Shown: in pieces, positions 1-10,045 of the stretch
Layout of the letters: every line of letters starts with the position of its first letter
Position numbering within the stretch: position 1 is the stretch's first letter
NCBI GenBank assembly: GCA_033239125.1
Contig: BSWB01000002.1
Coordinates: 81,030,560 to 81,094,559 of the forward strand
Source of the DNA: Fagopyrum homotropicum
Lineage: Eukaryota; Streptophyta; Magnoliopsida; Caryophyllales; Polygonaceae
Direction: 5' to 3'
Length of the DNA stretch: 64,000 bases
Notes under the pieces: model-generated
Seen by the model: the letters and a program-made list of their open reading frames with translations, nothing else
Databases searched by the model: none
Told to the model about the DNA's origin: nothing
Position numbers and translations under genes: made by a program

Positions 1-593
1 GGTGATTCTTCGAAGAATTAGAACCAATAAGTGGTGGTGGAGCCATTCCTGGTTGATGTCGTCGGTGGTGGGTGAAGACAATGGAGATGGCGGAGCGTAG
101 AGGTTATGGTGATTGATAGAGGTGGTGATTTATGGAAGTTAGGGTTTGGAGGTTAGGTTGGAGATGAAAGGTGGTCGAGTGGTGAAGGCAAAAGGAGCAA
201 GGTGTAAGGGCGATGACGGCGTGGTTTGGGCGTAGAGGAGGATGGAGCAGGGCAGTGAAGGAGTGTAGTGAGGGCGCAGGGGTTGCGGAAGGGCGGCGTG
301 CGAAGAGGTGAGTGCGTTTAGAGGCGAGGGAGGTAGTGAGGTAAGAGAGAGAGGAGTGGGTGGGGTAGGTGTGGGAAGATGGGCGTTTTTTTCTTCTTTT
401 TTATGTACATGTCGCTGCGGGGGTTGTGACCTCCAGTGCCGGCCGCAGGGGCGGTGACTTTCTGGGCAGTCCTGCGGGGGTGGCTAATAGAGGCGCGGTA
501 GTGGTTTTGACAACAAAGCTTCCTACTTCTTATTCTTCGGGTTGCCTCCCGAGCATCGCCTTTGTTTCACGTCGTTGGCTCGACGTAAGACCC
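1..593 (-). other. Non-coding 3' tail of the gag-protease retroelement
   Basis: No credible gene is seen. Read on the minus strand, the segment follows the protease-region frame and carries the block gggaggcaac (541-550) a little downstream of an AAACAAAG-like stretch. From family knowledge, this pair of motifs is typical just after the coding region of plant TAT/Athila-type Ty3 elements and their gag-only derivatives. The rest is purine-rich on the plus strand, with one copy of the GC-rich motif CCGCCCCTGCG on the minus strand near 446. The 3' LTR is not visible and presumably lies beyond the left edge. Confidence 0.45.
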
Positions 594-1424
594 TTAGGCT
601 TCGATTACTTCTTTAGGACCAATTTCTTGATGTGGAGGTTTCGTTTCGTTGATGTCGTTCTTGTCCCAACAACTTGCTTCCTCGCTTCCTTCTTGCACCT
701 TCTTTCTTTGAGATCTTCTTACCACATCCCCGGTATCTTGTAGAAATAAAACAACAAGCTCTTGGCTTGGATTTAGAATATTGGGCCCAATGGCCAATTC
801 ATCATGTTCAATCATCATAGCATCTTGCCATTTCACTTTTAATGCACATTTTTCAGGTCTTTATTTTTCTACACCAACATCCAAATTGTCAGAATCAGAA
901 GCATCATAGAAAGTTTGTTCAATCGGCTCAACAATATTAATGGAACACAAAGAAAGAGCATTAACGAGGTTTTTCATAGAATTAAACATATCAAACTCAA
1001 TAACATCATAGTTAAAATCCATAGTTAGTTTTCCACTAACATAATCAATTTTTGTTTTAGCCGTTATTAGAAATGGTCTTCCTAACATGATGGTATGCAT
1101 GATATATTCCATATTAATGACAAAGAAATCGTCAGGAAATATTAATTTGTCAACTTTTATGAGAACATCTTCAATTACCCCTTTAGGATGGATGTTAGAA
1201 CCATCCGCTAGTTGCACAATTGTACGTGTTGCATGCAAAGGCCCCAAGCCAAGAGATTTATAAATTGAGTATCGTACGACATCGATAGATGCACCTAAGT
1301 CTAGCATTGCTTTGTCAAAGCGATTATCGCCTATGACACAAGGAACGCTTACCATACCCGGATCACTACGCTTCTTCGGCATTTGAGTTTGGAAAACAGC
1401 GGACACGTGCTTACTCTTATTCAC
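594..1424 (-). pseudogene. Ty3-type retropepsin (protease) region of a gag-pro element, broken by one stop
   Basis: The minus-strand frame from 1424 encodes a retropepsin-like domain. The catalytic loop reads DLGAS at residues 42-46, followed by hydrophobic strands and a late block around MLGRPFL. This matches the aspartic protease that processes Gag and Pol in plant Ty3 retrotransposons. A TAA at 861-863 ends the frame, but the same frame stays open to 594 with a charged tail lacking any reverse-transcriptase motif. The neighbours upstream on the strand are the linker (1446-1670) and Gag (2543-2834). No RT, RNase H or integrase follows before the post-coding motif near 541-550. It is one piece of a dead, probably non-autonomous element, not a host protease. 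Confidence 0.75.
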
Positions 1425-1445
1425 CTTCTATTTCCCCTTCATCTT

Positions 1446-1670
1446 CTACTTCCTCTTGATGGTACACAATTCCTTCAAGAAGAGAGCATACTTAGACACA
1501 CATTTCACGAGTTTAAGGAGAGGAATGTTTACCTCGCATTTCGAGAAAGTCTCAAAAAGCTTCTTGTCCTCGATTACTCTTCTTTCTTTGAGTGCCTCAG
1601 GGAAGGAGGCAGGTGGTTTCTCTGCATAGAGCCCTGGAAAGTTTGGATGGACGTAGGGGTCCTCTTCCAA
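1446..1670 (-). pseudogene. Gag-protease linker fragment of the same Ty3 element
   Basis: This 74-residue minus-strand frame contains FPEALKE and then VNIPLLKLV...YALFLKELC. From family knowledge this is the conserved spacer between the Gag zinc-knuckle region and the protease of TAT/Athila-type elements. It ends in a basic CTIKRK stretch, as those linkers do. It lies in the expected order between Gag (right) and protease (left). Short frames and stops on both sides show that the polyprotein is no longer continuous. Bases 1671-2542 should encode the C-terminal part of Gag, but I see only degenerate frames there. Confidence 0.7.
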
Positions 1671-2542
1671 AGCATCTTTTGTGGGGTTAGCCGCGGGGGC
1701 GGGCTCCTCAAGGCGCAGGGGCAGCTGGCCAACAAAGGTTGGTTAGCCGTTCCTATTTATGGACTCTTGCTCACTAACTTCCTACTTCTGAGTGTTAATG
1801 CGCAAACACTTTCCTTTAGATTCACCACCGTTTGGGAAGGCAAATTTCCTGAGGTTCGAGCTTCGATCCTCGTAACTGCTTCCGCCATTTGCCCAACTTG
1901 TTTCTCCAAGTTTTTGATACTCGATTATGTGCTTTGGACATGAGAAGTAAAATGTTTAGATAAAGCATGCATCATCTCTTCAGTTCAGTCTGACTTACCT
2001 TGACGAGGTTGTTGTTGTTGGTTTTATTGATCTCTCCACCTGAAGTTTTGATGATCACGCCATCCCGGTACGTAGTTTTAGGAGTACGGATCACTTATTG
2101 GATGTTGTTACTGTTGTCCATACCCCTTGGCATTCACCTTAGCAACGGAGTCGTCCTAGACTTCAGGACACAAGTCCGTGGGGTGGAATGGATCAGCACA
2201 CACTCCACAAGCCTTCAGTTCTTGTGGAGTTCCCGTCAAGGTGAGCCTCTTCACCATTTCCTTCAATTCAGCAATCTCTCTTGAAATCTCTGGTTGGCTG
2301 GGATGTATGGCATGGCCTCCTCTTTTGGTAGAAGTTATACCAACATTCTTTGTACCTTCCGCCGTTTATTGTATTTTCTCCATAGCAATTTTAGGAGTTG
2401 AGTTTAGAATATTACCTCCACAAGTGGCGTCCACAGTTCTTCTTTCGTTGTCCACCAGCCTGTTGTATAAGTACAACACAAGATCCTGCGTGGGATATCC
2501 GTGGAAGGGGCAGCTTGACCATAACTTAGCAAACCTTTCAAA

Positions 2543-2834
2543 TTACTCATAGAGAGTTTCGTCCGCTTCTTGCTCGATGTTCCGTATGGCTTTCTTCAAG
2601 ATGTTGACCTTCTTTGCTATAAAATACTTCTCCAAGAAATCCTTGTGGAGATTCTCCCAAGTATCGATACTTTCGGATGGGAGATGGTAGTACCAATCGT
2701 CTGCCGAATCCTTGAGAGTGAAGCCGAAGGGCCTCATCTTGATTTGCTCTTCGGTCACGTTTGCCGGCTTCATTCTCATGCAAACGGTGTGGAATTTCCC
2801 AAATACTTGATGGGGTCTTCTCCACTAAACCCAT
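2543..2834 (-). pseudogene. Retrotransposon Gag (capsid) domain fragment
   Basis: The minus-strand frame carries the classic capsid helices of plant Ty3 Gag: KMRPFGFTLKDSADDWYYHL, then TWENLHKDFLEKYF and a following NIEQEADETLYE segment. In the family this domain assembles the virus-like particle around the element RNA. The overlapping frame 2547-2834 suggests a frameshift near the N-terminus. The usual continuation (YWERFK and a zinc knuckle) is lost or frame-shifted to the left. The leader lies at 2835-3135 and the primer site at 3136, so Gag is in the right place and orientation for a minus-strand element. Confidence 0.8.
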
Positions 2835-3135
2835 GGAATGAAGGTAGAAAATGGATCAAGCCCGGCTTGAGCTCGAAATTGACCCCTTTTTCAGTTGCCG
2901 GTATGGTTACCACAAGAGGGTGTTAGGTCAAATCCGGTTGCATGAGTTGTCAAAGTGTTGAGTTCGCCATTAGTTCTTCTTCGTTCTGACATTGTCTTCT
3001 TTTTCAATTGTATGTCCTCTCAATTTCTGGATCAAAAGGAGCGAAATCTGAGTTAGTATCACGGGTTTGAACCATGAAAATGTTCCAAACCAATAATTGA
3101 TAATGAAAGACAAAAGTACTTTAAAAACTCAAACT

Positions 3136-3152
3136 CCCCAGCAACGGCGCCA
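3136..3152 (-). promoter_or_regulatory. Primer-binding site (tRNA-Asp type)
   Basis: On the minus strand the site reads TGGCGCCGTTGCTGGGG. From family knowledge this is complementary to the 3' end of plant tRNA-Asp (one mismatch to the usual GTTGCCGGGG) and is characteristic of TAT/Athila-type Ty3 elements. It lies four bases inside the LTR edge at 3157, so it fixes both the orientation of the element and its 5' LTR boundary. Confidence 0.85.
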
Positions 3153-3156
3153 AATC

Positions 3157-3480
3157 TGACAAGCGTAAATCCTGTGGTCGTTATTTTAAACTTATCAAAG
3201 AGAATTCAGAACTTAACTACTAAAACAATGTAGAGTGATTAAGCAAGGGTCGAACCCAAGAGAGTGAGAGGTTAAAGATCAATTGAGTTTAGATTATCGA
3301 TTACTATTAATAAGGGGGGGGGGTGGATTGTAGAATGTAACAAGACAAAAGCATGTAAATGAAGCAAAGATAGTGATAATAATAATATTAATGAGACAAG
3401 CACTACAAGAGGTTAGATATTCACTTGCATATAACTTGGTTGGTTCATTTTAGAAACATTCAACAATTGTTCTCATCTTG

Positions 3481-3530
<50 letters not shown>

Positions 3531-3813
3531 GCCAACCGCCGGCATTAATATATAATATAACATAACAAGTTGTTAATATGTAAACCTACAAGACCAGACA
3601 ACAAGTTAGCATTCAACCAAAGATAAAGAGATACATAAAAAATAAACAACCCATTAATCTTATTATATAGTTATATTGCTTTTTACTTAGATATTCACAA
3701 CCCATTTTTACCTAAAGTGTTTGTTACTGATTAATGACCCGAACCCGGAACCAATTAACCTTAGCCTTTTGCATCTGATTTAGACAACTTAGGTGATCAA
3801 ACTAAATGGACAA
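3157..3813 (-). repeat. 5' LTR (part) of the gag-protease element, interrupted by the Copia insertion
   Basis: The segment begins TGACAAGCG immediately beyond the primer site and contains the LTR-typical phrase gcaagggtcgaaccc near 3243. It ends where the Copia LTR starts at 3814. No coding potential is seen. The rest of this LTR should lie right of the Copia element, near 21,361-21,488 or beyond 30,963, but I cannot align it with confidence. It includes an AT dinucleotide run. Confidence 0.6.
3484..3538. repeat. (TA)n microsatellite
   Basis: About 27 uninterrupted TA dinucleotides lie inside the disrupted LTR. The length is likely to be polymorphic. Confidence 0.95.
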
Positions 3814-5018
3814 TGAAGAACCAAGTAGGGAATTAATAAGGATATATATACTCTAGAAGGGGGTTGAATAGAGTATGAGAACTTGTCGCAATATCTGATA
3901 TCAAGGCTTTGAAACGAATCTCAAGGCCTTGAAGTCGATCTCTGCGCTTAGTGACAAAACGGTTTCTCAAGGTTTTAAAGTGGATATCAAGGTCTTGAAT
4001 TCGAAACCTGCAGAAGATTGTTAGTCACAATATATGTGATTGAATTTGCGGAAAATAAATATCAACACACGATATGTTTACGAAGTTCGGCCCTAACAGC
4101 TTATTCTTCACTTAGGGTTCCCGACACTAGGATTTTAACTATCTATTATCTGCTTGTTGTGAGTCCTAGATACAACCTAGAAGAAATTCCCTTCTTCTCT
4201 CAATGTAGCGTCAATGCTATGATCTAGTCAATTCGTATCCTAGCAATAATAGCCTAGTTACTTCGTAGAGTAACATACTCGAGTATAACACTAATATGAT
4301 ATGCCAATGTAGCTCTTATGTTTAGCTCACTCTAACGAATAAACCTAAGAAAGATCAAAGAGGATGATAAACTTTTGGATCGATAAATATATCTTGTATG
4401 ATCGCTTGTAGGCTTAGTTTCTTCATTTTCAATTGATGTCTCTTTTATAGTCTTCTATGGAGGAACTTCTTCTAGCCGTTTTCTCATACCCGTTACAATA
4501 TCTTCCTCCACAAAAATCCTATGTTTGTTGAACGTGATCTTCGTATGTGTTGTTTGTGTACTAGCCGTTTGAGTAGATCCTTTGAACAAGATCTTCTCCA
4601 AGATTTTCTCTTCAAACGTTCCCTTTTATAGCCGTTTGATCTTCTCCGCGATCTTGTCCACATCCGTTCAACAACTTTCGTTCAAGATCTTCAACAACCT
4701 TCTTCATAGCCATTTGATATCTTTAGTCGAGATCTTCTCCAAGATCCTCTCTTTAAACGCCTATAAGATTTTTGTAGTCGACTGGCTGTTTTAAGATCTT
4801 CTCTCCTAGATCTTCTCATTTGTTTGTTGGTTGTTGTAGTAAGTCTTCATCCGAGTCTTACCTTATAATATCGTCCAAGACCTACACATATTTAACTAAC
4901 AAACCAAGACAAGCAATCTAGACATATAACCAATATTTTTTAGTTTATAATAACCGCATTTAATGTTAAGTCTTCTATCATTTAAATAAAACAATAAGTA
5001 TCAATGGTGGAGTTATCA
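3814..5018 (-). repeat. Copia 3' LTR
   Basis: It starts TGAAGAACC and ends GTTATCA. It aligns along its length with 20128-21300: shared phrases include ctctagaag...gggttgaata near the start, and gttcggccctaacagc and agatcttctccaagat further in. Its right edge is fixed by the polypurine tract. It has several copies of the near-palindrome caaggccttga at 3900-4010 and many agatcttc repeats at 4570-4820. Confidence 0.88.
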
Positions 5019-5030
5019 ATCTCCCCCTTG
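5019..5030 (-). promoter_or_regulatory. Copia polypurine tract
   Basis: On the minus strand AAGGGGGAGAT abuts the LTR start TGATAACTCC. This is the plus-strand DNA priming site of Copia elements, and it defines the LTR border. Confidence 0.88.
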
Positions 5031-5129
5031 ATGGAAGACAAAACAAATATCGTACCTGCATATAATGTTAGATATATGCATGCATATATAATATTCGAAA
5101 TAAATGCAGAATGCAGAAATGTCTTATCA

Positions 5130-5960
5130 TCAGATATTTTGTACAACACTTTTACCATTCTTGGCTTGATCTAATGAAAGAGTAGAACTCATTGGAGTCT
5201 TTGCTACCTTGGATTGATCCATTCTATACTTCTTGAGCAAATCCTTGGTATAGTTGCTTTGGTTCAGAAAGATTCCTTTCTTTGCTTGAGTAACTTGTAG
5301 ACTAAGAAAGAAATTTAACTCTCCCATTAAGCTCATTTTGAACTCTATATACATAATATCTGAAAATTTCTTGCATACAGAATCATTAGTAGCACCAAAT
5401 AAAATATCATCAACATAGATTTGTACTAATAATAAATCGTTGCCTCTAATTTTGACAAACAAAGTTTTGTCAATCAAAACTCTTTTAAAATCATTTTCTT
5501 TAAAAAAATTGGACAATCTTTCATACCAAGCTCGTGGAGCTTGTTTAAGACCATAAAGAACTTTGTTCAATTTAAAAACATGATCCGGATATTCATCATT
5601 TTCAAAATCAGGAGGTTTAGCAACGTAAACTTCTTCTTCTAAGAAGTCATTAAGAAAACACACTTAACATCCATTTGAAAAAGCTCTATGTTCATGAAGC
5701 ATGCAAATGCAAGTAACATACGTATGGATTCTAACCTGGAAAAGGTCTCCTCATAATCAATACCTTCTTCTTAGTTATAGACTTGAGATACAAGTCGTGC
5801 TTTGTTTCGAATGACTTTACCATGTTCGTTCAACTTGTTTCGAAACACCCATTTTGTTCCTATGCGGATTGGTGCTTAGGTCTAGACGTGAGGGACCAGA
5901 GTTTGTTTCTCTCAAAATCATTTAGCTCATTTTGCATGGAAATAATCCAATCTGGATCTT
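5130..5960 (-). pseudogene. Copia reverse transcriptase, degenerate N-terminal part
   Basis: The frame 5130-5663 shows the Copia RT core: YGLKQAPRAWYERL, the catalytic YVDDILFGAT, and MGELNFFLSLQV followed by QSNYTKDLLKKY. The catalytic YVDD is intact. To the right (5664-5960) the N-terminal RT can be followed only with stops: DWIISMQNELN, then a KHDLYLKSI stretch corresponding to the usual NKARLVAQG region. The frame stops at 5130 with SVVQNI, and about 110 bp later the polypurine tract begins, so RNase H (normally several hundred bases) is deleted. It is a relic; no host function is implied. Confidence 0.87.
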
Positions 5961-5973
5961 GAAGTGCTTGAGC

Positions 5974-6429
5974 TTAGTTTTTGGGCTCTACAAGAGACAC
6001 AAATGCAGAAAAAGAACACAAGTTATTTACCCTAGATCGAGTTTGCACACCTGCTTTTGGATCGGAGATCACGCTCTCTTGTAGATGAGATGAAGAATGT
6101 TTGAAATTCCTTCTTTTGGTGTGTGGGACATATGAAGATTCTGGAGGCTCAGTTGTTTGATTTGATGCAGGTACCATTGGAGTAACACCTTTGATTCTAA
6201 TGTCAAGGCCTTAAAGTTGGGTTTCAAGGCCTTGAAATTGATCTTCAACAGTGTTGTTGCTGGTCATTTCAAGGTCTTTAAGGTGAGTTTCAAGGTCTTG
6301 AGATTGTTTTCCGGCGTCCTGAAATTGTTCTTGCATGTTCTTAACTTGAGCCTTAAGATCTTCTCCTCCATCAAAATTTTGATCTCCATGTCTATTCAGA
6401 TTAAGATCTGTAAAACTATCACTCAGAGT
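5974..6429 (-). pseudogene. Copia integrase-RT linker with coiled-coil-like repeats
   Basis: On the minus strand this segment encodes a polar, heptad-like tract with repeated DLETHLKDLE and FQGLETQL blocks, followed by a basic serine-rich part with YVPHTKRRNFKHSSS. It sits between integrase and reverse transcriptase, where plant Copia polyproteins have a variable linker. The DNA repeats underlying the tract are copies of tcaaggccttga, the same near-palindrome seen in the LTRs of this element. The linker has no known catalytic role. Confidence 0.6.
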
Positions 6430-7044
6430 ACCATCATTGCTTTCGTAAAAAATAACATGAATGTTTTCCTCGACAATTTTGGTACTTTTATTGTAAACCC
6501 AATAAGCTTTACTATTTGAAGCATATCTTATAAAGGTAGCTTCGTCACTATGTGCATCAAATTTTCCAAGGTTGTCTTTGCCATTGTTATGGACAAAGCA
6601 CGTACATCCAAAGGGTTTGAAATACGAAATATTAGGTTTTCGTCCTTTAAAGAGTTCGTAAGGAGTTTTTTCAAGATAGGGTGTATTAAACATCTATTTA
6701 AGATGTAGTTAGCCGTGTTAAAAACCTCGGCCCAAAAACATTTTGGCAAACTATTTACTAAAAGCATAGTCCTAAACATATCCTCCAAGGTGCGGTTCTT
6801 ACGTTCCACAACCCCGTTTTGTTGAGGTGTTCTAGGAGCTGAAATGTTGTGTGAAATACCATATTTTGCACAAAACAAATCAAACTTGAGTTGGTTAAAT
6901 TATCTACCATGATCGCTTCGAATAGAAACAATAGGTAGATTTTTCAAAGTTTGCAACTCCTTACAAAGTTTTGAAAACTCATACAAAGCTTCCGATTTTT
7001 CTTGTAAGAATGAGATCCATGTAACACGAGAATAATCATCCACA
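6430..7044 (-). pseudogene. Copia integrase, C-terminal part left of the nested insertion
   Basis: Two overlapping minus-strand frames encode the end of the integrase core and its tail. SAPRTPQQNGVVERKNRTLEDM contains the catalytic glutamate of the D,D-35-E triad, then PKCFWAEVFNTANYILNR, PYELFKGRKPNISY and FGCTCFVHN. Bases 6879-7044 continue towards the core in broken frame. The coding sequence is cut at the 5-bp duplication ATGAC (7045-7049); the other half resumes at 17627. A frameshift near 6693 separates the two frames. Confidence 0.85.
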
Positions 7045-7049
7045 ATGAC

Positions 7050-10031
7050 TGTAATACCCCAAATTCTCAGAACTCGGGGAACTACTGATTAGGACCTCAC
7101 AATGGGTCCCGTCCTTAGTTTGACAAAAAATTTACTAGGATCTTACAACAAGGCAGAAAAGTATTTAAAACATTTGAAAACGTTAACCAATATATACCTG
7201 AAGAATATGTGTCAGCCTTACAAAACAAAGGTACTAAAACGATGCATATGAAGAACAGAAGACATCCCCGTCCCCAACTAAATGAGTACGTGGATCCGGG
7301 TGACCATCCCCTCCGGATCTCTCTACAACTGTCTTAACGTGCAAAACATCTACAAGGCGGTATAATACCGTTAGCTAACATTCTACGCATAAGCATAAAG
7401 GTAAAAGCACATACACACAACATATACAATCAACATGCAACACTCAAGTCCGTTTATTATCTTCAGTTAGGTGATAAGCCGTTACCTAATGATACTTATT
7501 TTGTGACACGAGGGATTCCCAAACCTCGCCCCTGTCCCCGTTTACCAACGAGGAATGATACTAATGCATTCGACCGTCTACCTGCCTAGGCTGGTCGCAG
7601 GGAACCTCCTAGCTCTCGCAAGAGCTAGGCAGTGATGTCACGACCCGTTATCATATACTTGGGTCCATTACGTAATATAATAAAGTCGGCCTAATCCGGT
7701 TTCGTTGTTTTATCATAACTAACAAACACCACTCATACACATTACAGTCATACAAGAAGCCAACTAAGTAAGTCCGTGGAATTTCTAGTCTCCAAGCACA
7801 ACAAATCATCATACTCTCAAGTTCCCTCGGGAAAACACGCAACGCCTGTTCAACACAAGGCACACGGATCAAACAACGCTCTAGTCAACTAGAAGTCCTT
7901 AGACTTCTAGGCTCAACATCCTCTCAAGAACAACAACACTCTAGTCAACTAGAAATCAATAGACTTCTAGGCTCACCATCCTCACAAGAACATAAACGTA
8001 TAAGATAGATCGACACTTAAAACCTAACACAACTCTTCTAAACCAAACTATACTTATACCCAACTTCGAAACATCCTAAATCAAGATTAAACCAACTCCG
8101 TTTATTAACATGCAACACTCAAGTCCGTTTATTATCTTCAGTTAGGTGATAAGCCGTTACTAATGATACTTATTTTGTGACACGAGGGATTCCCAAACCT
8201 CGCCCCTGTCCCCATTTACTAACGAGGAATGATACTAATGCATTCGACCGTCTACCTGCCTAGGCTGGTCGCAGGGAACCTCCTAGCTCTCGCAAGAGCT
8301 AGGCAGTGATGTCACGACCCGTTATCATATACTTGGGTCCATTACGTAATATAATAAAGTCGGCCTAATCCGGTTTCGTTGTTTTATCATAACTAACAAA
8401 CACCACTCATACACATTACAGTCATACAAGAAGCCAACTAAGTAAGTCCGTGGAATTTCTAGTCTCCAAGCACAACAGATCACCATACTCTCAAGTTCCC
8501 TCGGGAAAACACGCAACGCCTGTTCAACACAAGGCACACGGATCAAACAACGCTCTAGTCAACTAGAAGTCCTTAGACTTCTAGGCTCAACATCCTCTCA
8601 AGAACAACAACACTCTAGTCAACTAGAAATCAATAGACTTCTAGGCTCACCATCCTCACAAGAACATAAACGTATAAGATAGATCGACACTTAAAACCTA
8701 ACACAACTCTTCTAAACCAAACTATACTTATACCCAACTTCGAAACATCCTAAATCAGGATTAAACCAACTGATTGTTCTCAACTTTTACCACATGCTCC
8801 TTTGTATATCCATCAACAACATATCCAAAAATCAAGTCCAACAGAGGTCAATAACCCCTCCAAATCTACCTCACAAAACTGCATCACAAGTAGTTTTTCT
8901 AACACTTAGAATATTTCAGCAACCATCCATAAAACTGCTTACAACATCGACTTTGAAAAATCATAACTCCTAAACCTCTCGATGGAATCCTCTAAAATTT
9001 TGATATATTCTACTATGAAATCTTAACCATCACATATCCAAAATTAAAGTCTAACCGAAAAATATAACCCAATCAAATCTATATCACAAAACTGGATCAC
9101 AAGCAGTTTTAGACAAAATTCAGCACAACCTATAAACTGCTCAAGGTCTCTACTTTGGGACGCCATAACGCTTAAACTGTAACTCGGATTTCTCTCAAGT
9201 TTCAGTATCTTCCGGTATGAAATATCAACTATGACATATCCGAAAATCAGCAATAAAGGAGGAGTTTAACTTACCCAAATCTGGATCACAAAACTAGCAG
9301 TTTTTACAACACTTAGGAAATTCAGCAAACATTCAACAAAACATCACACTGTCTCAACTTTGAAAAATCATAACTCGTAAACCACTCGCTGGATGTATCC
9401 CAATTTTAATATGTTCTACTATAAAATCTTATCTATAAGATATCCAAAATTCAGCAGAAAAGGAGTAAAACTTACTCAAATCTGGACTCGAAGTTGACTG
9501 TTCGTCACTTCCATAAACTCAGAAACGTAACAATTGTTCTAGTCATCTTCCATGGCTGCTATGGACGTCTTCCCACCTGCACACTAGGTCTTAGCCTCCC
9601 TCCAAGGTCTAGCCTTGTCACGTCACTGCATTTCCGGCCTCAAGGAAGATGGTTCGACGCTGGAGCAAGCAAGGAGAAGAATGGAGAAGAAGAGAGCAAG
9701 AGAGTGATGTTTTGGAAGAGGGAAAACTAAGTAGTGTGAATGAAATGAGAGGGAGAGGAGAAGTGGCTGTATAAAGGAGGAGACTGTCAAGGGACCCTCA
9801 GCCATGAACTCCCCCAACATTAATAAGGTGGGTTATAAAGATAGGAAGGTAAAAGGTTGATCAAAAACGCTAATACCCCGCCCTCGCGTGTCACCGCCCC
9901 TGCGGAACTCCTAGCCGCACCTGCGGTCTACTCGACTACGCAACCTAAACCGCAAGGGCGTGAGCCCTTGCGCATGGCTCTCAATACTCCTCTAAAACTA
10001 TCAAAATGTAACGAAAATTCCGGTCGTTACA
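7050..10031 (-). repeat. LARD 3' LTR (left), with internal tandem duplication
   Basis: It begins TGTAATACCCC and ends CGTTACA. Apart from a duplicated block of about 674 bp (7433-8107 repeated at 8108-8770), it is collinear with the right LTR once the solo-LTR insertion there is removed: about 2.31 kb in each case. Short frames inside it, including two almost identical 73-residue frames at 7651-7872 and 8325-8546, are chance frames in the duplicated DNA. Confidence 0.88.
7433..8770. repeat. Tandem duplication of about 674 bp
   Basis: Unit 1 (about 7433-8107) and unit 2 (about 8108-8770) are nearly identical; for example the blocks from cactcaagtccgtttatt to aaaccaact recur with only a few differences, one being a single-base deletion near 8160. 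The right LTR has one copy only. The junction lies at a repeated ccgtttatt, so short homology could have driven the duplication. Confidence 0.92.
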
Positions 10032-10045
10032 TCAGATCCCCTCAA
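10032..10045 (-). promoter_or_regulatory. LARD polypurine tract
   Basis: On the minus strand the sequence TTTTGAGGGGATCTGA directly precedes the LTR start TGTAACG. A second similar block, read as TAAGGGGGATTGATGTAATA, lies at about 10182-10202, again next to a TTACA end and a copy of gtttcgt...cgaaactt. Confidence 0.6.

Noticed and set aside
369..743. A 124-codon plus-strand frame
   Set aside because: It overlaps the minus-strand retroelement tail and has no recognisable domain.
1383..1943. A 186-codon plus-strand frame
   Set aside because: It is the complement of the protease-linker region of the minus-strand element, with no domain of its own.
7651..8546. Two nearly identical 73-codon frames, at first sight a duplicated small gene
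   Set aside because: They lie in the tandem-duplicated LTR block; a shortened version at 15933-16136 lies in the other LTR. No domain, and they are explained by the LTR.
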